DNA of 64,000 nucleotides, from the NCBI GenBank assembly GCA_947631965.1, contig CANRNL010000001.1, forward strand, positions 105,393-169,392, read 5' to 3'. Under the pieces are notes generated by a model. That model was given only the letters and a program-made list of their open reading frames with translations. It had not been told where the DNA came from and did not search any database. Position numbers and translations under genes: made by a program. This DNA is from an uncultured Clostridia bacterium. Lineage in GTDB: Bacteria > Bacillota > Clostridia > Monoglobales > Monoglobaceae. Each line of letters opens with the position of its first letter. The stretch's first letter is position 1. Positions 1-13,500 of this stretch are shown here, piece by piece.

Positions 1-3000
1 AGATGCGAGATCCGCCGAGCTTTCAACCGTGCTCTTGCGGTAAACGCTGAGCGTGTATGCCTTGCGCGGTATCTTGGTGGTGTTGTCGTCGTACAGCTTG
101 AACGTCACCATATTGAGCGCGCCGGCTTTGAGTGCCTGAACGTATGTTCCGTTTACAAGGTTGTCGTTTGCCTTCACGATACCGGTGTTCGCCGCCGCGG
201 ATATATCTATGCTCGCCACATTCTGCGGTACGGTCACATAATAGTTCGTAACTTCTCTTGAGAAGCTCGGTACTACCGTGCCCTTGTTGAGCTGCAGCTG
301 AGTCAGATAGTACGGAGTGTCGTCCTTTGCTCTGTAAACATATACGATATATGTCTGCTCGGTCGCTCCGTCCGCCGCCGTAAGCACAACGGTTATCGTG
401 TTCTTTCCTATTTCGAGGTCGATAAGGTCGGACTCGGTTCCGCTTGCAACAATGAGATTGTTAATCTTTATTTCCGCCGCGCTGTCCGAGGTAGGTCTGA
501 GCCTTATCTGCTCGGTGTCGTTTTCTACATATACCTCATATACCTTGGTATCGGTGTTAAACGCCGGTGTAAGCTCGTATCCGCTCGGATAGGAAACTTC
601 AAGGTCGTCGAGGCTCGGAGTTTCAACGCCCGCTCCCGCGCGATTTACTATCAGCGTGTAGTAAGTAACGTTGCCGTGCGAGTTGCTAAGCTGTATTACA
701 TATACGTTGTTGCCGTAAACCACGTCACTGAACTTCTTCTCAACTCCGTTTGCCATCGTTTCGACAATTCCGCTCTGCGGAAGTATCTTGATTGCCACAT
801 CGGATGCGTTGCTCGGGTCGTTCGACTGCGCCCATACCGTTATGCCCGCTACGTCGAAGTCGCTCGGCACGCTTGCGAAGTAGGTATGCGTGTCTGCGTC
901 GAAATCAGGTATAATCGGGTACTGTACCGCCGCGTCGTCGCGGAGCCTCAACGCCTGCGACAGTGACGGTATCGGCGTTTCGGTCATATTGCGGTGCAGC
1001 GTTACGGTGTACTGAGTACCGCCGGTTTCGCCCTTAGCTTTAACCGTAAAGGTTACGACCTTCGTCTCGCCCTCCGCGATGCTCGTGCTGAAGCTGAATG
1101 TTCCGTCAGCGGCGGGTATGAGCGGTGTGGTCGTTCCGCCCACGGACGCGTCTATGTCTACAAGGTCGGGAGACTTCGGAACGGGGTTCAATGTCACAGT
1201 AGATACATCATAGTTATACGCCAGGTAGTAATTGTGTATCTGACTGTTAAACAGCGGCGTCATTACACCCTTTTCTTTATCGCTGTACTTGATGTCTATA
1301 AGCTCGGTCGCGTCGCCGCGGGTCTGCCTGTAAACATTCAATACATATACCGTCTTCGTGAAGCTTACGTCGCTCGCGTCGGTCGCGGGAGCGGTTACGG
1401 TAATAACTACCTTGTTGTCTCCCTCAACCAGCGGAATATCCATAGCGTGATTTTCGCCCGTCTTTATCTGGTCGTAATCGCGCATCTCGCTTCTTACCCA
1501 AATCGTGGCTTTATTGTTCTCCGCGTAGGTGTGGAGGTTGATGCTCTCCACATTCGTGCCCACCGTCAGCTTAAACGCTCTGGTAGAGGTCTGAGTTATC
1601 GCGGATGTGTAGTTGTCCACCGTGAGCGAGTTGAGCCTTGAGCTTTCGCTGTTGGCTATCTCTCTGTTGATTATTACAGAGTAGTAGTACTCCGCCTTCT
1701 TCATATTGGAGGTTTCTACGCTTACCTTAATGATGTATACGTTGTCGCCCTCGGTGAGGTTGAGCTGCTGCGGGTCGCCGCTTAACGGATGCGTTTCCGC
1801 TCCGCCGTTGCTCATATCGTACATCGTAAGTGTGATGTTCGCACCCATCGAGGTGTTCGGCACGATGGTAAGATACTCATACGCTTCCACGTTGGATACG
1901 TTTGCGTAGTAGTTGTAGTCAGTCTCCGCCGATGAGAACGGAGCCATCGTCAGTTCGTGATTTGCCAAGCTTATGCTCGACAGATAGTTGAACTTCGGAT
2001 TTGTGTTTATCTGCTCGTTCTTGTAGAGTATTATCTTATACTCTCTCATTCTGGTTCCGTTGTCGTTGGACAGAACAGTGAATATTACTTCGGTCGTCGA
2101 CCTCGAATCAAGGTCGCGGTCAACCGCAGGATGGTCTGCGGAGTTGCCTATCGTAACCACGTTCTTCTCAACAGGACCGCTCTCGTCAACAATCGTGCCG
2201 TCCTCCGTGGTGTACTTAACCGTGCTGGTAACCTTATAGTCATCATCAAACGCATCGGATACGAACGCCTCTATGCTTATCGGATGCTCGCTCTCTATCA
2301 GCGCACCCTCGACGCTCATATAATACGGATTGCCTATGCTGTATATTTCAGGGTCAAACATCGGTACAAGGCTGTAATATGTGCCGTCTATCGTGATACG
2401 GATATCCTCCAGAGCCGCCTCAGCCGCGGGCTTCTCACGGCGGATATTTACAACGTAAACCTTCGTAACCGTCTTATCCTGCGATACAACTTCTATTCTG
2501 AACATATTGTCGCCGTATTTGAGGTTTTCTACCTTGTAGCCGGCGCCGTTCTGAGCGGTGAAGTCTATCGCCTGGTCGTCGTAGTAAAGGGTCAGCGACG
2601 CATTGGTTGTAGCCAAAATTCTGCTGAACTCAAGCTCGCTCGTTTCCTTGGTTACGTCGATGGTGTATGCAAAGGTCTGACTGCCAAACGCCGGTGTGAG
2701 CGCGCCCACGCCTGCGGACTGCACAACGTCGAGAGCTTCGAGGCTCGCTTCGTTGGACATCCTCTTTACATATACCTCATACGACCTCGGATTTGTCTCG
2801 TCTACCATAACGATGATGCTCTGCGGGTCTTGATAATGGTTGAGATAGGTCTGCTTGGTGTACTGAGTATCGGTGATGCCGCCGTCGGCATAATCGAATT
2901 CGTGCGTTCCTATCTTGACCTTGTTGCCCGCGTTGAGCGTTATAACTCTGAGGTACGGGTCATACGGTGCGTTGTAAGGAATGTATATCTCGTAGCGGTT

Positions 3001-6000
3001 TTGAGCGCTGTTCCACTTCGCCGCTATCGGGTTGTTTGCCGTAGGTGTGAACGTGTTGCTCTCAACGTCCATATAGATGCTGAGTATGTCTCCCGTCACG
3101 CCGATGAGCTGTAAGTTGTAATCCTTGCTGTCAACGCCGAGTACGTCTACGCCGATGTCCACATTTGCCTCGTTCTCTACCGGGTCGGTGAGGGCCAGCG
3201 TCGCCTTGTGCGTGTCTGTCACGGTGTCTCCCAGGTGAGTGAGAGTAACGTCCGCTCTCGTATCGGTCGCGGTCGCCACTATCTCAGGCGTCGTGCCGTT
3301 CTCGACGTATGCCACATAGGTGTTTGCACCGTCGTAAACAGCGGGATAGCCGTTTACGAGTACGCTTTCAAGCTCTGCCTTTATCGGCTTTCTGTAAACG
3401 TGCAGCGTGTAGGTCTTGGGTTCGCCGTCCTCGCTCGTAACAATCACATAGAATACGTTATCGCCGTAGTTAAGCTCTACCTCTTGGTTTATCTCAACCT
3501 TAGCCGACGCGAGAGATGCGCCGTTGCCGTCTGTCATAGATACCTTGGTCGATGCGCCCGCATAGCCCCACGCAGCGTGGTCGTGTCTTGCGTGAGCGTA
3601 GATAAGTACCTTTTCGGTATCCGACGAAACCTCTGTCGAGTAAACAGCCGTGTTAGCCGTGTAATCGTCGCTGTCCGAAGCCACATAAGGCGGCGTCAGC
3701 GTGTAATCCGACAAATTGGTGATATGACGTACCGCAAGCTCGCTGAGAAGCGTGTCGTCTGACGGAACGTGTATATCGAGGTTGTAGGTTCTTATGAAGT
3801 GCGGAACCTTCAGATATACCGGAACTCTCACATATTCGGGAGTAACTCCGTCGGTAATCGTGCTGATGTACTGCTTCACATAGCTGCTTATGCCGCCGCT
3901 GAAGTCCTCCATACTCAGCTCGCTGCCGTTGCCTATCTGTATTCTCGTCTGATACTGTTCGGGAGCCCAATGCTGGCTCTTGCCGTATTCCTCAAGCTCC
4001 TTAGCCGTCGTGTACGCGGTCGCGTATATGTCGTATTCCGACAGACCCGGTCGCGTCTTAACGGTGTAGTTCTCAACCGTCTTGATGAACGAGGGTACAA
4101 GCTCAAGCTGCTCGGTATCTTCCGTCTCGGTTACATATACATCATCAAGATATACGTCTACCGGTATATGATGTATAAGCAGCGGATAGAATACCTTGCT
4201 TCCGCCAATATCTATCTCTATCCAGAAGTAGTTGTCTCCTGTCTCAACATTTACGTCTGTCTGGAGGTAGCCCTTGTTCGGCGAACCTACAGTCGTACCG
4301 GCTATGTTGGTGTTCCAGTAGGACAGCGTTACGTCCGCGTTGGTGTTGGCAGCCCAAATCTTCACGTCTGCCAACGCCTCGTCGCCCGCGCTGTACGAGT
4401 ACGCTTCAAATCCGGGGTCGCCGAATATTACCGCCTCGACAACCTCGTTGCCGTTTACAAGAATCTCGCCGATATTGTTGTTGACCATTTCGCGCCTTAC
4501 TATTATATAGTAGGTGTCGAGCAGCATTTCGCTGTCGTCATATACATATATCGGAACTATCGTTTCAACGTCGGTGAGCGGTATGTTGTTGACCGTCAGC
4601 ATTGAGTTGCCGGGCGATACCTCTCTCATTATGCCGTCGTCGCCGACCTTTATCTTGTAGCTCTTGTTCGGAGCCGCCATCGCGATATTGAACGTAACTT
4701 CGGATACCGAGAACGGAAGCTTGGTGGGTCGCTCGTAGGTCGTAGACTCCTTGCCGCCCACACGCTTTGTCATCTCGCCGTTTACCATTACGCTGAGGTC
4801 GTATACATGCTGATACCTTGTAATTACAACCTCGTAGTTCTGCGGATGCGCCTCGTCAAGCGGCGAAACCACCTTGACGGGAACAGTCGTGAAGCTGTCG
4901 GTTTCAATATCGTTAAGCTGAACGTCATCCATATAAGCCGGAATACGGTCGGTATCCTGAGCATCCTCCTGATTGAGATGCAGTCCGGGATACTCTACCG
5001 TCGCGAAGTTGTTCTCAGCCGTTACCTTGAGTATGGCTGTGTCGTCGTCGGGCATATACGGTATGGATACCAGATATGTGGTAAACGCGTTTATACTGGT
5101 GTTGTACCATATTACCGTCTGACTTCCGTCCACGATAGTATCGTTTATCGGATAATCTCTCTCGTTGAGAGGCTCGTAATTCTCAGGCGACCTGAGTCCC
5201 GCCTTGACCTCGGCAATTCTCGTGCTTTGAGGTCTGTTGACCATCGTTATCTTGTAATCGGTATAGTCGCTGCCTGTTCTGGGCATTACTCTGAAGTAGT
5301 ATGTCACCGTGGTCAAATTGCCCAGCGAGGTCTGTTCACCGCGAACGCCGTCATTTCCCGCAACTGTCGGGTCGTATCTTTCGCCGTTCGGCGGTGAGTA
5401 GCTCGTCTTGTAGAACGATACATACGAATACGGGTCTTTGGTGTATACCCTGGGTCTTACCCACGTTGCATCGGTCGGCAGGTCTACCTTATACTCAATA
5501 ATGTTATTGGTTATGCCGGATACCATACCCTCGGCTGCTCCGTTTGTCGAGGAGTCGGACTCCGCTACAACTCTCAGAACGCCCGTCTCGGACGAGGTCT
5601 TTTGAATTGTAAGCATATAATCCTGATAGTAGCCGTCCTTTGCCTTAACCACTATGTGAACCTTTATTCTGTCAAGACCCGACATACTCGCCTCGGTGGA
5701 AAGCAAATCTTCCGTATCGTTTGTGAGCGGAATTTCGGTCGTCTCGTCAACCAGATAGAACGCCACGTCTGACGACATACCCTTCATCTGAGTCTTGATA
5801 TACGCGGTTATCGCGGACGGATTGATGTTCGCGGAATAGTTGCGCATATACTTGCCTCTCAGGTAGCGTCCGTCGGACTGCTGGTCTCTGTCGGCGTCGG
5901 GTATTTCCTCCTCCGAATCGAACCTTGCAAGCTCGAACGAGTACGGGTCGGTCTTTCTGTTGCCGACGCTGATGTCCAAATCGAGGTCGCTTCTTAAGGT

Positions 6001-9000
6001 ATCCTTGGGCAGTCTTGTTATAACAAGGCTCGTGTCCATATACTGGTCAGTCTCCAGAGACGGTGCGGTGCTGATTACGTCCTTAGAGCCGACGCGTATA
6101 TCTATTGTCTTTGTCGCGTTTATCGCTATACTGCTGAGGTCTACCGCATTTTCCTCGTTCTGTCCGGTCACATAGCCGTAGGTGCCGGGAACAAACTTAA
6201 TGTATTCCTCTGAATCGTCAGCCACAGCCACGATGTCCGCAATATTCTCGTCATAGCCTATATCTATTGTGAACAGATACGGGTCATTCGCGTCTCTTAT
6301 CGCGGTTCGTCCGTTAAAGGTTATCGACTTGACTGTCATATTGTTGACAACTCTCGAAACCTTAACGATGTATTCCGCCGGAGCGGTATCGCCCTCATAC
6401 GCATATACCAATACGCTGTATGTCTGCCAATGTACCTCTACCGGCATCTTGTGGTTGGACGAAGTCGTAAACGTTGACATCTCGGTTCGGTCGTCAGCCT
6501 CGTCGAACGGCAGAGTCTCGTCTATAAGGTTGCCGCTCGATACGCCGGAGGACACATCCTTTATCTCTATTCGAGCGGACGCGCTCTCTGCCTGAATTTC
6601 TATCGGTACTTCGGTCTCTCCGTACCTTGTTACAAATTCTATCGGCTTATCGGTCGTAAGTCCTTCAACTCTTACATCCTTCTTCTGCGGGTCGTTCGGG
6701 TAAACCGCTACCATACTGAGCGCTCTGTTGCTGCTCAGTCGTTCAAGTCTTACCGAGTAGGTTCTTCCCAGTCCGTCGCTCGTGCTGTCGTTCGCGAGCA
6801 TCTGAGCCTGCGTTCTTATTCTGAAGTGAACGACGTAGCTCTGCTGCGGCTTGAGGTTGGTAAGTCTTACCGTCTTTTCGTGCGTCGAGTAGTTGTACGA
6901 CCACTGACCGGTGTATGCGTCCTGAATATCAACGCCCGCGTATTCGTACTCCGCCGCAACTTTCATCTCAAGCTCGGTTATGTCGGCGTCTATATCAACT
7001 CGGTAATCATACTGTGAGTACGGGTCGTCGCCCACATAATCCGCACGCTTCGCAGTCTCGTTTTCTATATTCTCGTCGGTTATTCTGCCGACCTTGTCAA
7101 CCCATACGCCGTGAAGCAGCTCGTCATCTTTCTCGACCTTCTCCACTTCGTTGTTTTCGGAGTCGGCAAGATAAATCCTTATGATGTAATCCTGAGGCTT
7201 CGCCGAGGAGTCGACCGCTCCCGCTTCGGGACGGATTCTGAACTCAACCTCGTACGGGCTGTACGCATCCTTGGGCAGTATGTCGCTCGACGGCATCTCA
7301 TACATATGGGATACTCTGTATCTCATACGAACCGAAGAATTGTATACCCAGTCGTTCGGTGCGAGCGCGTAATCTCTAAGCTCCGCCGTGGTTCCCGAAG
7401 TATAGGTCGCCGCCTGTACCTCTATCGGAACCTCCGTATCGAGTACCGATTCGGGAACGAACGCCTCGAAGTACGGTATACCGCTCGGGTCGTCGTAATA
7501 CGGTCCGTATGCGTTGCTGCTGTTTACTCTTACATAATCAACATCTGTATTTACCGAAAGGATGGTTATTTCAAGAGTGTTCTTGGAAACCTTGCTGCCG
7601 TCCTCGGAGGTAACCGTGTACGAAACCGTCTTGCTTATTGCGCCTTCGGTCACGGGTATGAGTATACCCTTAATCTCGTCGCCGTTCATTACGGTGTCGT
7701 CGTCCGTCTCGCCTATGAAGGACGGATTTCTGCCCGAATAGGTCTGCTCGTTAATGGTTATCTTCGCCTTATCCGAGTTAGCCTTGATATATACCTTTAC
7801 ATATCTTCTGCCGGTTTCGGGGTCAACCACCATTGTTGCCTCGCTGACGGTGAAGTAATCCTTATAACCGGTCGTTGTGGTATCGCCGCGCGTTCTGTAT
7901 GTGTCGTTTACTGTTGTCTCGGTAACGTTTATCGTGTCGTCCTCGGACATTCTGTAAACCGTAATCACATACCTGTGTCCGTACTGCGGGTCGGCTGTCA
8001 CGCCGTCCTCGTCAAGGTCTGCTTCGGGATACGAATATACATAAATCTCGGTCGTCTCGTTGTCGCTGAGCGGATTTATTGCCATACTTACCGTAGTATT
8101 GGTCGGCTGCGGGTCGAAGTCCGTAAGTGTCAAGTACGTCGGGTCAACCGCGTCGCTCACTCTTACGAGCGGGTCATACGGGCTCGGCGCGTACTCCTTG
8201 GTGTTGAAGTAAACCGAGTTCTTGCCGACCGCACGGCTTACGCCTACGCGGTAATATGTGGTGTTGCCTTCGGTATAACCATCGTTGTCCTCCATATTGA
8301 GCGTCTTGCCGTCGATGATTATATCTATATCCTTATCCGCGTTCGTGTACTTCTTGCCTATGAGCAAGTCGTAGGTCTTGTAAAGACCAATCTTATCCTT
8401 AATGTCTGCCGCGTCAATGTTGTTTGCCGCGCCGACTTGGACTTTAACCATCGTGAAGCCGCCGTCCTCATCACGGAGCGGTATCTGAAGCACGAGGTTT
8501 TGGAGTTCTTTCCAGCCCGCGTCGGTCAGAGATACGCTCGACCAGTTTACATCCTCGTCGCTCGCATCAAAGTTCTCGGCACGCTCGTCGTATTCCGCGA
8601 ACTTCTCTTCGTACTCTGCCATTGCCGCCTCGAATGTCTCGTCGGACGGATACTGGTCCTCAGTCGGCTTAATGGGCTTGTTCAGATAGCCTATTCTTAC
8701 ATAGTTGACGTAAGAGCCGCCGTCAACCGCCGTCGCGGTGACTTTCGCGCTTTCAGCCTTCGGATTTATTCTTGCAATGTACTTCTCGCCGTCAAACTGC
8801 GGAGCCTCGTCCACACCGCCGAGTGTGTCGGAAACCAGAATACTCTCAAGACTGAGGTCAAGTATATTCACGTTGATGTAGAATGTCTTGCTCGTGGTTC
8901 CGTCCGCCGCAAGAACCGTTACCTGTACGCGGCTGAGGAGGGTTCCGAGTGTTCCTGTGCTGATATGGTAGTTATAACCGGTTCCCTGTACGTTAACCTG

Positions 9001-10520
9001 AGCGCGCAGAGCCTTTGTAACCGCTTCGAGGTCGTACTCGTTAATGCCGTCGGGTATCCAAAGCTGATACTCGCCGGTCGCACTGTCGTACGTCGCCGCC
9101 GAACGAACGGGCGTTCCGCCGTCGTCGTATATTGCCGTTACGCTCTCAAGGTCGGTCAGGTTGCTGTTTCTGTAAATATACAGGTACGAGGTCAGTATCG
9201 AGTTGCCGTCAAGAGCCTTGGACTTAACCTGATAGATTGTAAGCTCTCTGTGGTCAAGCTCTTCGTTGTCAGCCTCCCAGATATATCCGTCGGTACTCTG
9301 CGGGTCTGCCGCCTGCTCGCCGACTATGGTTATGCTGCCGTCGCTCGCCACGGTGTAGTCAACGCGTGCCGCGCTTACCATGGTAAACGTATCCTGCGCC
9401 TGAACATATACCTTGTCAAGAACTATGGTTTCATCAAACGACGCGGTCGCCTCGGTCGGCAGGTCGAAGGTGTAGATAACATCTCCGCTCTCTGTCGTCT
9501 CGGTGTTATTTGCATTATAAACCTTGCCGTCGTAGGTCACCTGTACCTTTGCAAGCGCGGGATTGATGCTCTGCCTTGACATATGCAGTACATAATGTCC
9601 TTTAAGTCCGTCAGGCGTCGTAACGTCTATCGGAATATAGAAGTCCATAATGCTGAGGTCAAGCTTGAAGTCTATCGCCGCAATTTCGTGAATATATCCG
9701 GTGTTGTTCTTATTGTTTATGCTTACGTTTGCGTTAACGTTTGTCGCCTCGGCGCGTATCGCGATGTATTCGAGGTCACGGCTTATTACATACTCGTATA
9801 CGCCGTTCTCGTCCGCGGTCAGAACCTCCGCTCCGACCGACATCAGCTGTCCGCCGTCGAGTATGTGCGGGTCGACCTTAACCTCACGCAGTCCAGTGAA
9901 GTACTGCGAGGGCTTAAGAACCAGCTTATACTCTGCGGTGTTGCCGCGTCCGTTGATGACGGTTATCGTGTAGGTCGTGCTTTCCTTGGTCTGGTCAACC
10001 GCCAGAGCCCCGTTTGTCCACGTTCTGCCGTCTTCGTCTATCATACCGCTTTCGGTTATGTCACTGCCCGTAGCGTCGTCAACTATTTTCACTCTGCCGG
10101 ATTCGGGAGTGATTCTCGCCTCTACGCTTTCGACATTGTCCTTAACCTCGGCGATATAGGTGTTGCCCGTGCGGGTTATCTCAACGCCGTTTATCTCAAC
10201 TCTTTCAAGATTTGCCGCGTCGGACTCCTTGATAATAACGAGCATATGCTCCTCTTCGGCCGCGCCGGACGCAACTCTGAAGCGTATCTCTGTTCTCTCG
10301 TTGATAAGTCCGCCGAGAACTCCCTCAAACTCGCCGATATACTTCGCGCTGTCATAAGAGGGCCACTCTACCGTTACGGTCGCGCTCGGATTCTTCGTCT
10401 TAATGTATATCTTAGCCGAATTCTTGGTGTCTCTGATATATACGATATGCTCACATTCGGGTTCAACGCCGACCTCGCTCAAAAGAACCGCGCCGCCTAT
10501 TGAGAGGGTCTGCATTGACA
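1..10520 (-). repeat. Cadherin-like beta-sandwich array II, continuing beyond window
   Basis: About 3,500 residues of domains of the same type as array I; many end in YTLSVYRK, YYLVVY or Y.V.V.R followed by an acidic link. The frame reaches position 1 inside a domain (YTLSVYRKS then TVESSADLAS), so the array and the C-terminus continue outside the window. No LPxTG motif, SLH domain or stop codon was seen. Confidence 0.75.
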
Positions 10521-13500
10521 TACTGTTTACTCTGAGTTCGGGCATTCCGCCGCCGGGCAAGTACCATACGTCGTCGAAGTCCCAACCGTCGAACGTATCC
10601 ATATCCGTGAGGTCGCCTGTGCCGCTGCCGTTCGTGCCTTCGTAGGACGGGTCGTCGAATACCATATCCATACCGATGCCGGACGAGCTGTGCGTATTCT
10701 CCAGAGTACCGCCGGAGCCGTTGCTGAGAGTTATTCCCGCGCGATTGCCCGTGCCGGTAAAGCTCGGATATGCGTATGCACGTCTTATGGTGCCGTCGTT
10801 GTACGCCGCGATTCCCGCCGCGTTATTGTTGCCGAGTATGATTCCCGATACATAGGAGTCTTCTATAAGACCGCTGTTGCGGTATACCATTCCGCCCGCA
10901 GCCGCGTCGGAGTCTCCGCCGACATTGCCGCCGCTTACAGCTACCTGAGAGATAGTTCCCGCGTTTTCGCCTGCCAGAACGCCTACGCCCTCATCGCCTT
11001 CAGCCGCCGATACCGAAGCGTCCTTAATCAGGATGTTCTCTATCGTACCGCTGTTGACCGTGAACAGACCGTCTTGACTTACGTTGAGACCTATCATCTT
11101 ATAGCCGTTTCCGTTAAGGCTTCCGCTAAACTCGCCGAGCGGGCTTATCGTACCGAGCGTCGACATATCAATGTCTGTTACCAGCTCGTAGTGCTTGGTA
11201 AGACTGTCTGCGTCGTTGCCGATACTCTTAATGCCTATCGCCGAATCAATCTTGTAGGGCTTAGCCGCGGTGCCGTTGGGTATCGTAAGCGAGGATACCG
11301 GAGCATCGTCGCTCTGACCCTTAAGGGTCGGATACTCGCCGGGAGCCGCTATCGTCCATACGTCGTCGAAGTCCCAACCGTTGAAGGTATCTTCCTTGGT
11401 AAGGTCGTGCGCCCATACAGACTCGCTGTTTGTAACCGTAATACCTTCGCCGGCAATAACCGGATACGGATTTATGGTGTAAGAGTTCGATATTTCGCCA
11501 ACGCCGTTTCCGTTGGAAGTTGCGGCTATTCCTGCCACATATCCTTCCGCAGTAACGGTACCTGCGTTATATACGTTTTCTACCTTGGCACTGCTGCCCA
11601 TCGAACCGACAATACCGCCCGCCGATGTATTTCCGCCATTGGTATTAACCGAAGCAACATCCGCCTTGTTGTAGGAGTTAATGATGGTGCCGTTGTTGTT
11701 ACCTGCTATGCCGCCTATGTAAATACCGCTGCCCTTAACAGTACCGCTCGATACCGCAACTCTGCTTATCGTGCCTCTGTTGACTCCGGCTACCGTACCA
11801 ACTGAGTTTCTTCCGCTGATGTTTACGTTTTCAAACTTAATGTTGTCTATGGTGCCTTCGTTTATAACGAACAAGCCTCCGATACCGTTGCCGCCCTCAT
11901 TGGACATTGTAAGTCTGCGTATCGTAAATCCGTTGCCGCCGTTGCTCGTGAGCGAGCCGGTAAAGGATTTTTGCAATCCGCTTTGTACTGTTCCGATCGG
12001 CGTCCACTCTAAGCCGCCGAGGTCTATATCGTTCATCAGAACGTAGTGCGCCGACATATCGTTTGCTATATTCTTGAGGTCGATAGCGTTTCTTATCTTA
12101 TACGGATTTTCTTCCGAACCGTCGCCCGGATCCTCGGTCTCGCTCGATTCGCCGTCATCGCACGACGCCTTCGCCGCAACGTACTCGTCCTCGGTGCCTC
12201 TCTCTGCTATTACAAGCTCAACGCTCGTGCTTCCGCCCTCCTTGGAGATAAAGAGCGCGTAATCCATATAGTCGCCGCTTGCCGAGGTAACTCTTATCGT
12301 GAACCTTGTAACGTCGCCGGTGAGCAGAGCGTTGGTAACGTCTACCTCGCCGTTCGTACCCGAAGCTACCAAAGAGGAGCTTTCGTCGTACAAATCTACC
12401 TGAGAGGTTATCAGCCATGCGGAGACGTGTATCGTCGCAGTCGAGCTGCCCGACGAAACCGTAGCCGTATATCTGCCGAGAACATCCATCTCGGCGGGCG
12501 TACCGTCAACGACTACTCTTGTAAGGCTGAGGTCTCTCGAAATCTTCTGGATAACCACATTCTTGCTGACCTCGCCGCTTGTACCGTCATACGGATAGGT
12601 GTAGATTGTGAACGGAACGACCGTTGTCGTGCCTGTCAGGTCGAACAGCTTGGTGTTCTCGGAAAGCACAGGCTCGTTAGTCTCGCTCGCCCTGCCCAAG
12701 AGTACCTTGGAAATCTTGCTTCCCGCAACGACCATAACTTCGGCCTGCGTAGCGTTGTACGCCGCCTGGTATACATACTGTCCGTCAGTCTCTTCGACCT
12801 TCTGCTTGTTAACATATACCGCCGCTTCGCCGTCGCCGTTTGTGCCCTTTATAATATAGAGGGTGTATTCCTCGGTCTTGCCTTCGGCTTCTATCTCGAA
12901 GTGAACCTCGGTTATGTCGTCCGTGAGCTGGATAAGCTCGGTCGCGCTCGGACTGCCGGTCTTGGTTACCAGCTTGACGATTGCGCTGTCGTTGGACGCG
13001 GTTACCTTGAGTATGCCGTCCGCCAGAGCGGGTACGTTTACTGCGTATACGTTATTGAAGCCTTCAACCTTATCCGCGGTAACTCCCGCAAATACGACGC
13101 TTTCAACACCCGTATCGCCTGTGTCGGCATACGTTATGGTAATCTTATGCTCGTCGCTCTCGGTCGCGTCGTCATAGCTTACTATCTTGAAGCGGAATTC
13201 GGTTTCGCCGTCGCTGTCAAGCTCAAGATTTTCAAATATCCTGCTGCTCAGGTGGTCGGACCAAATCGCGCTGTCCTCGGTGCCGTCGCCTATTCCGTCG
13301 CCGTAGAACTTAACCTTAGCCATAGCTCCGAGCGGCAAAACGGTTACGTCTACCGGAGCGTCTTCATCAGCCGCTACGGTGTAGTCGCCGTTGCTGTCGG
13401 CGGTCAGTTCGTTCTCGTCAACATAAACCTTATCAACGCCGAGTTCTTCGTAATCTCTGTAAATATACAGCGTGTACTTCTGAATAACCTTCTCGGACGA

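Noticed and set aside
7111..9579. Long plus-strand open frame of 822 codons, and others such as 27235-29550, 31909-34158, 43696-45558 and 12046-13557
   Set aside because: All lie in the frame exactly opposite the giant gene's codons. They stay open because TTA, CTA and TCA codons are rare in that gene. Their products are Arg/Val/Tyr-rich with no domain pattern, and no RBS supports them.
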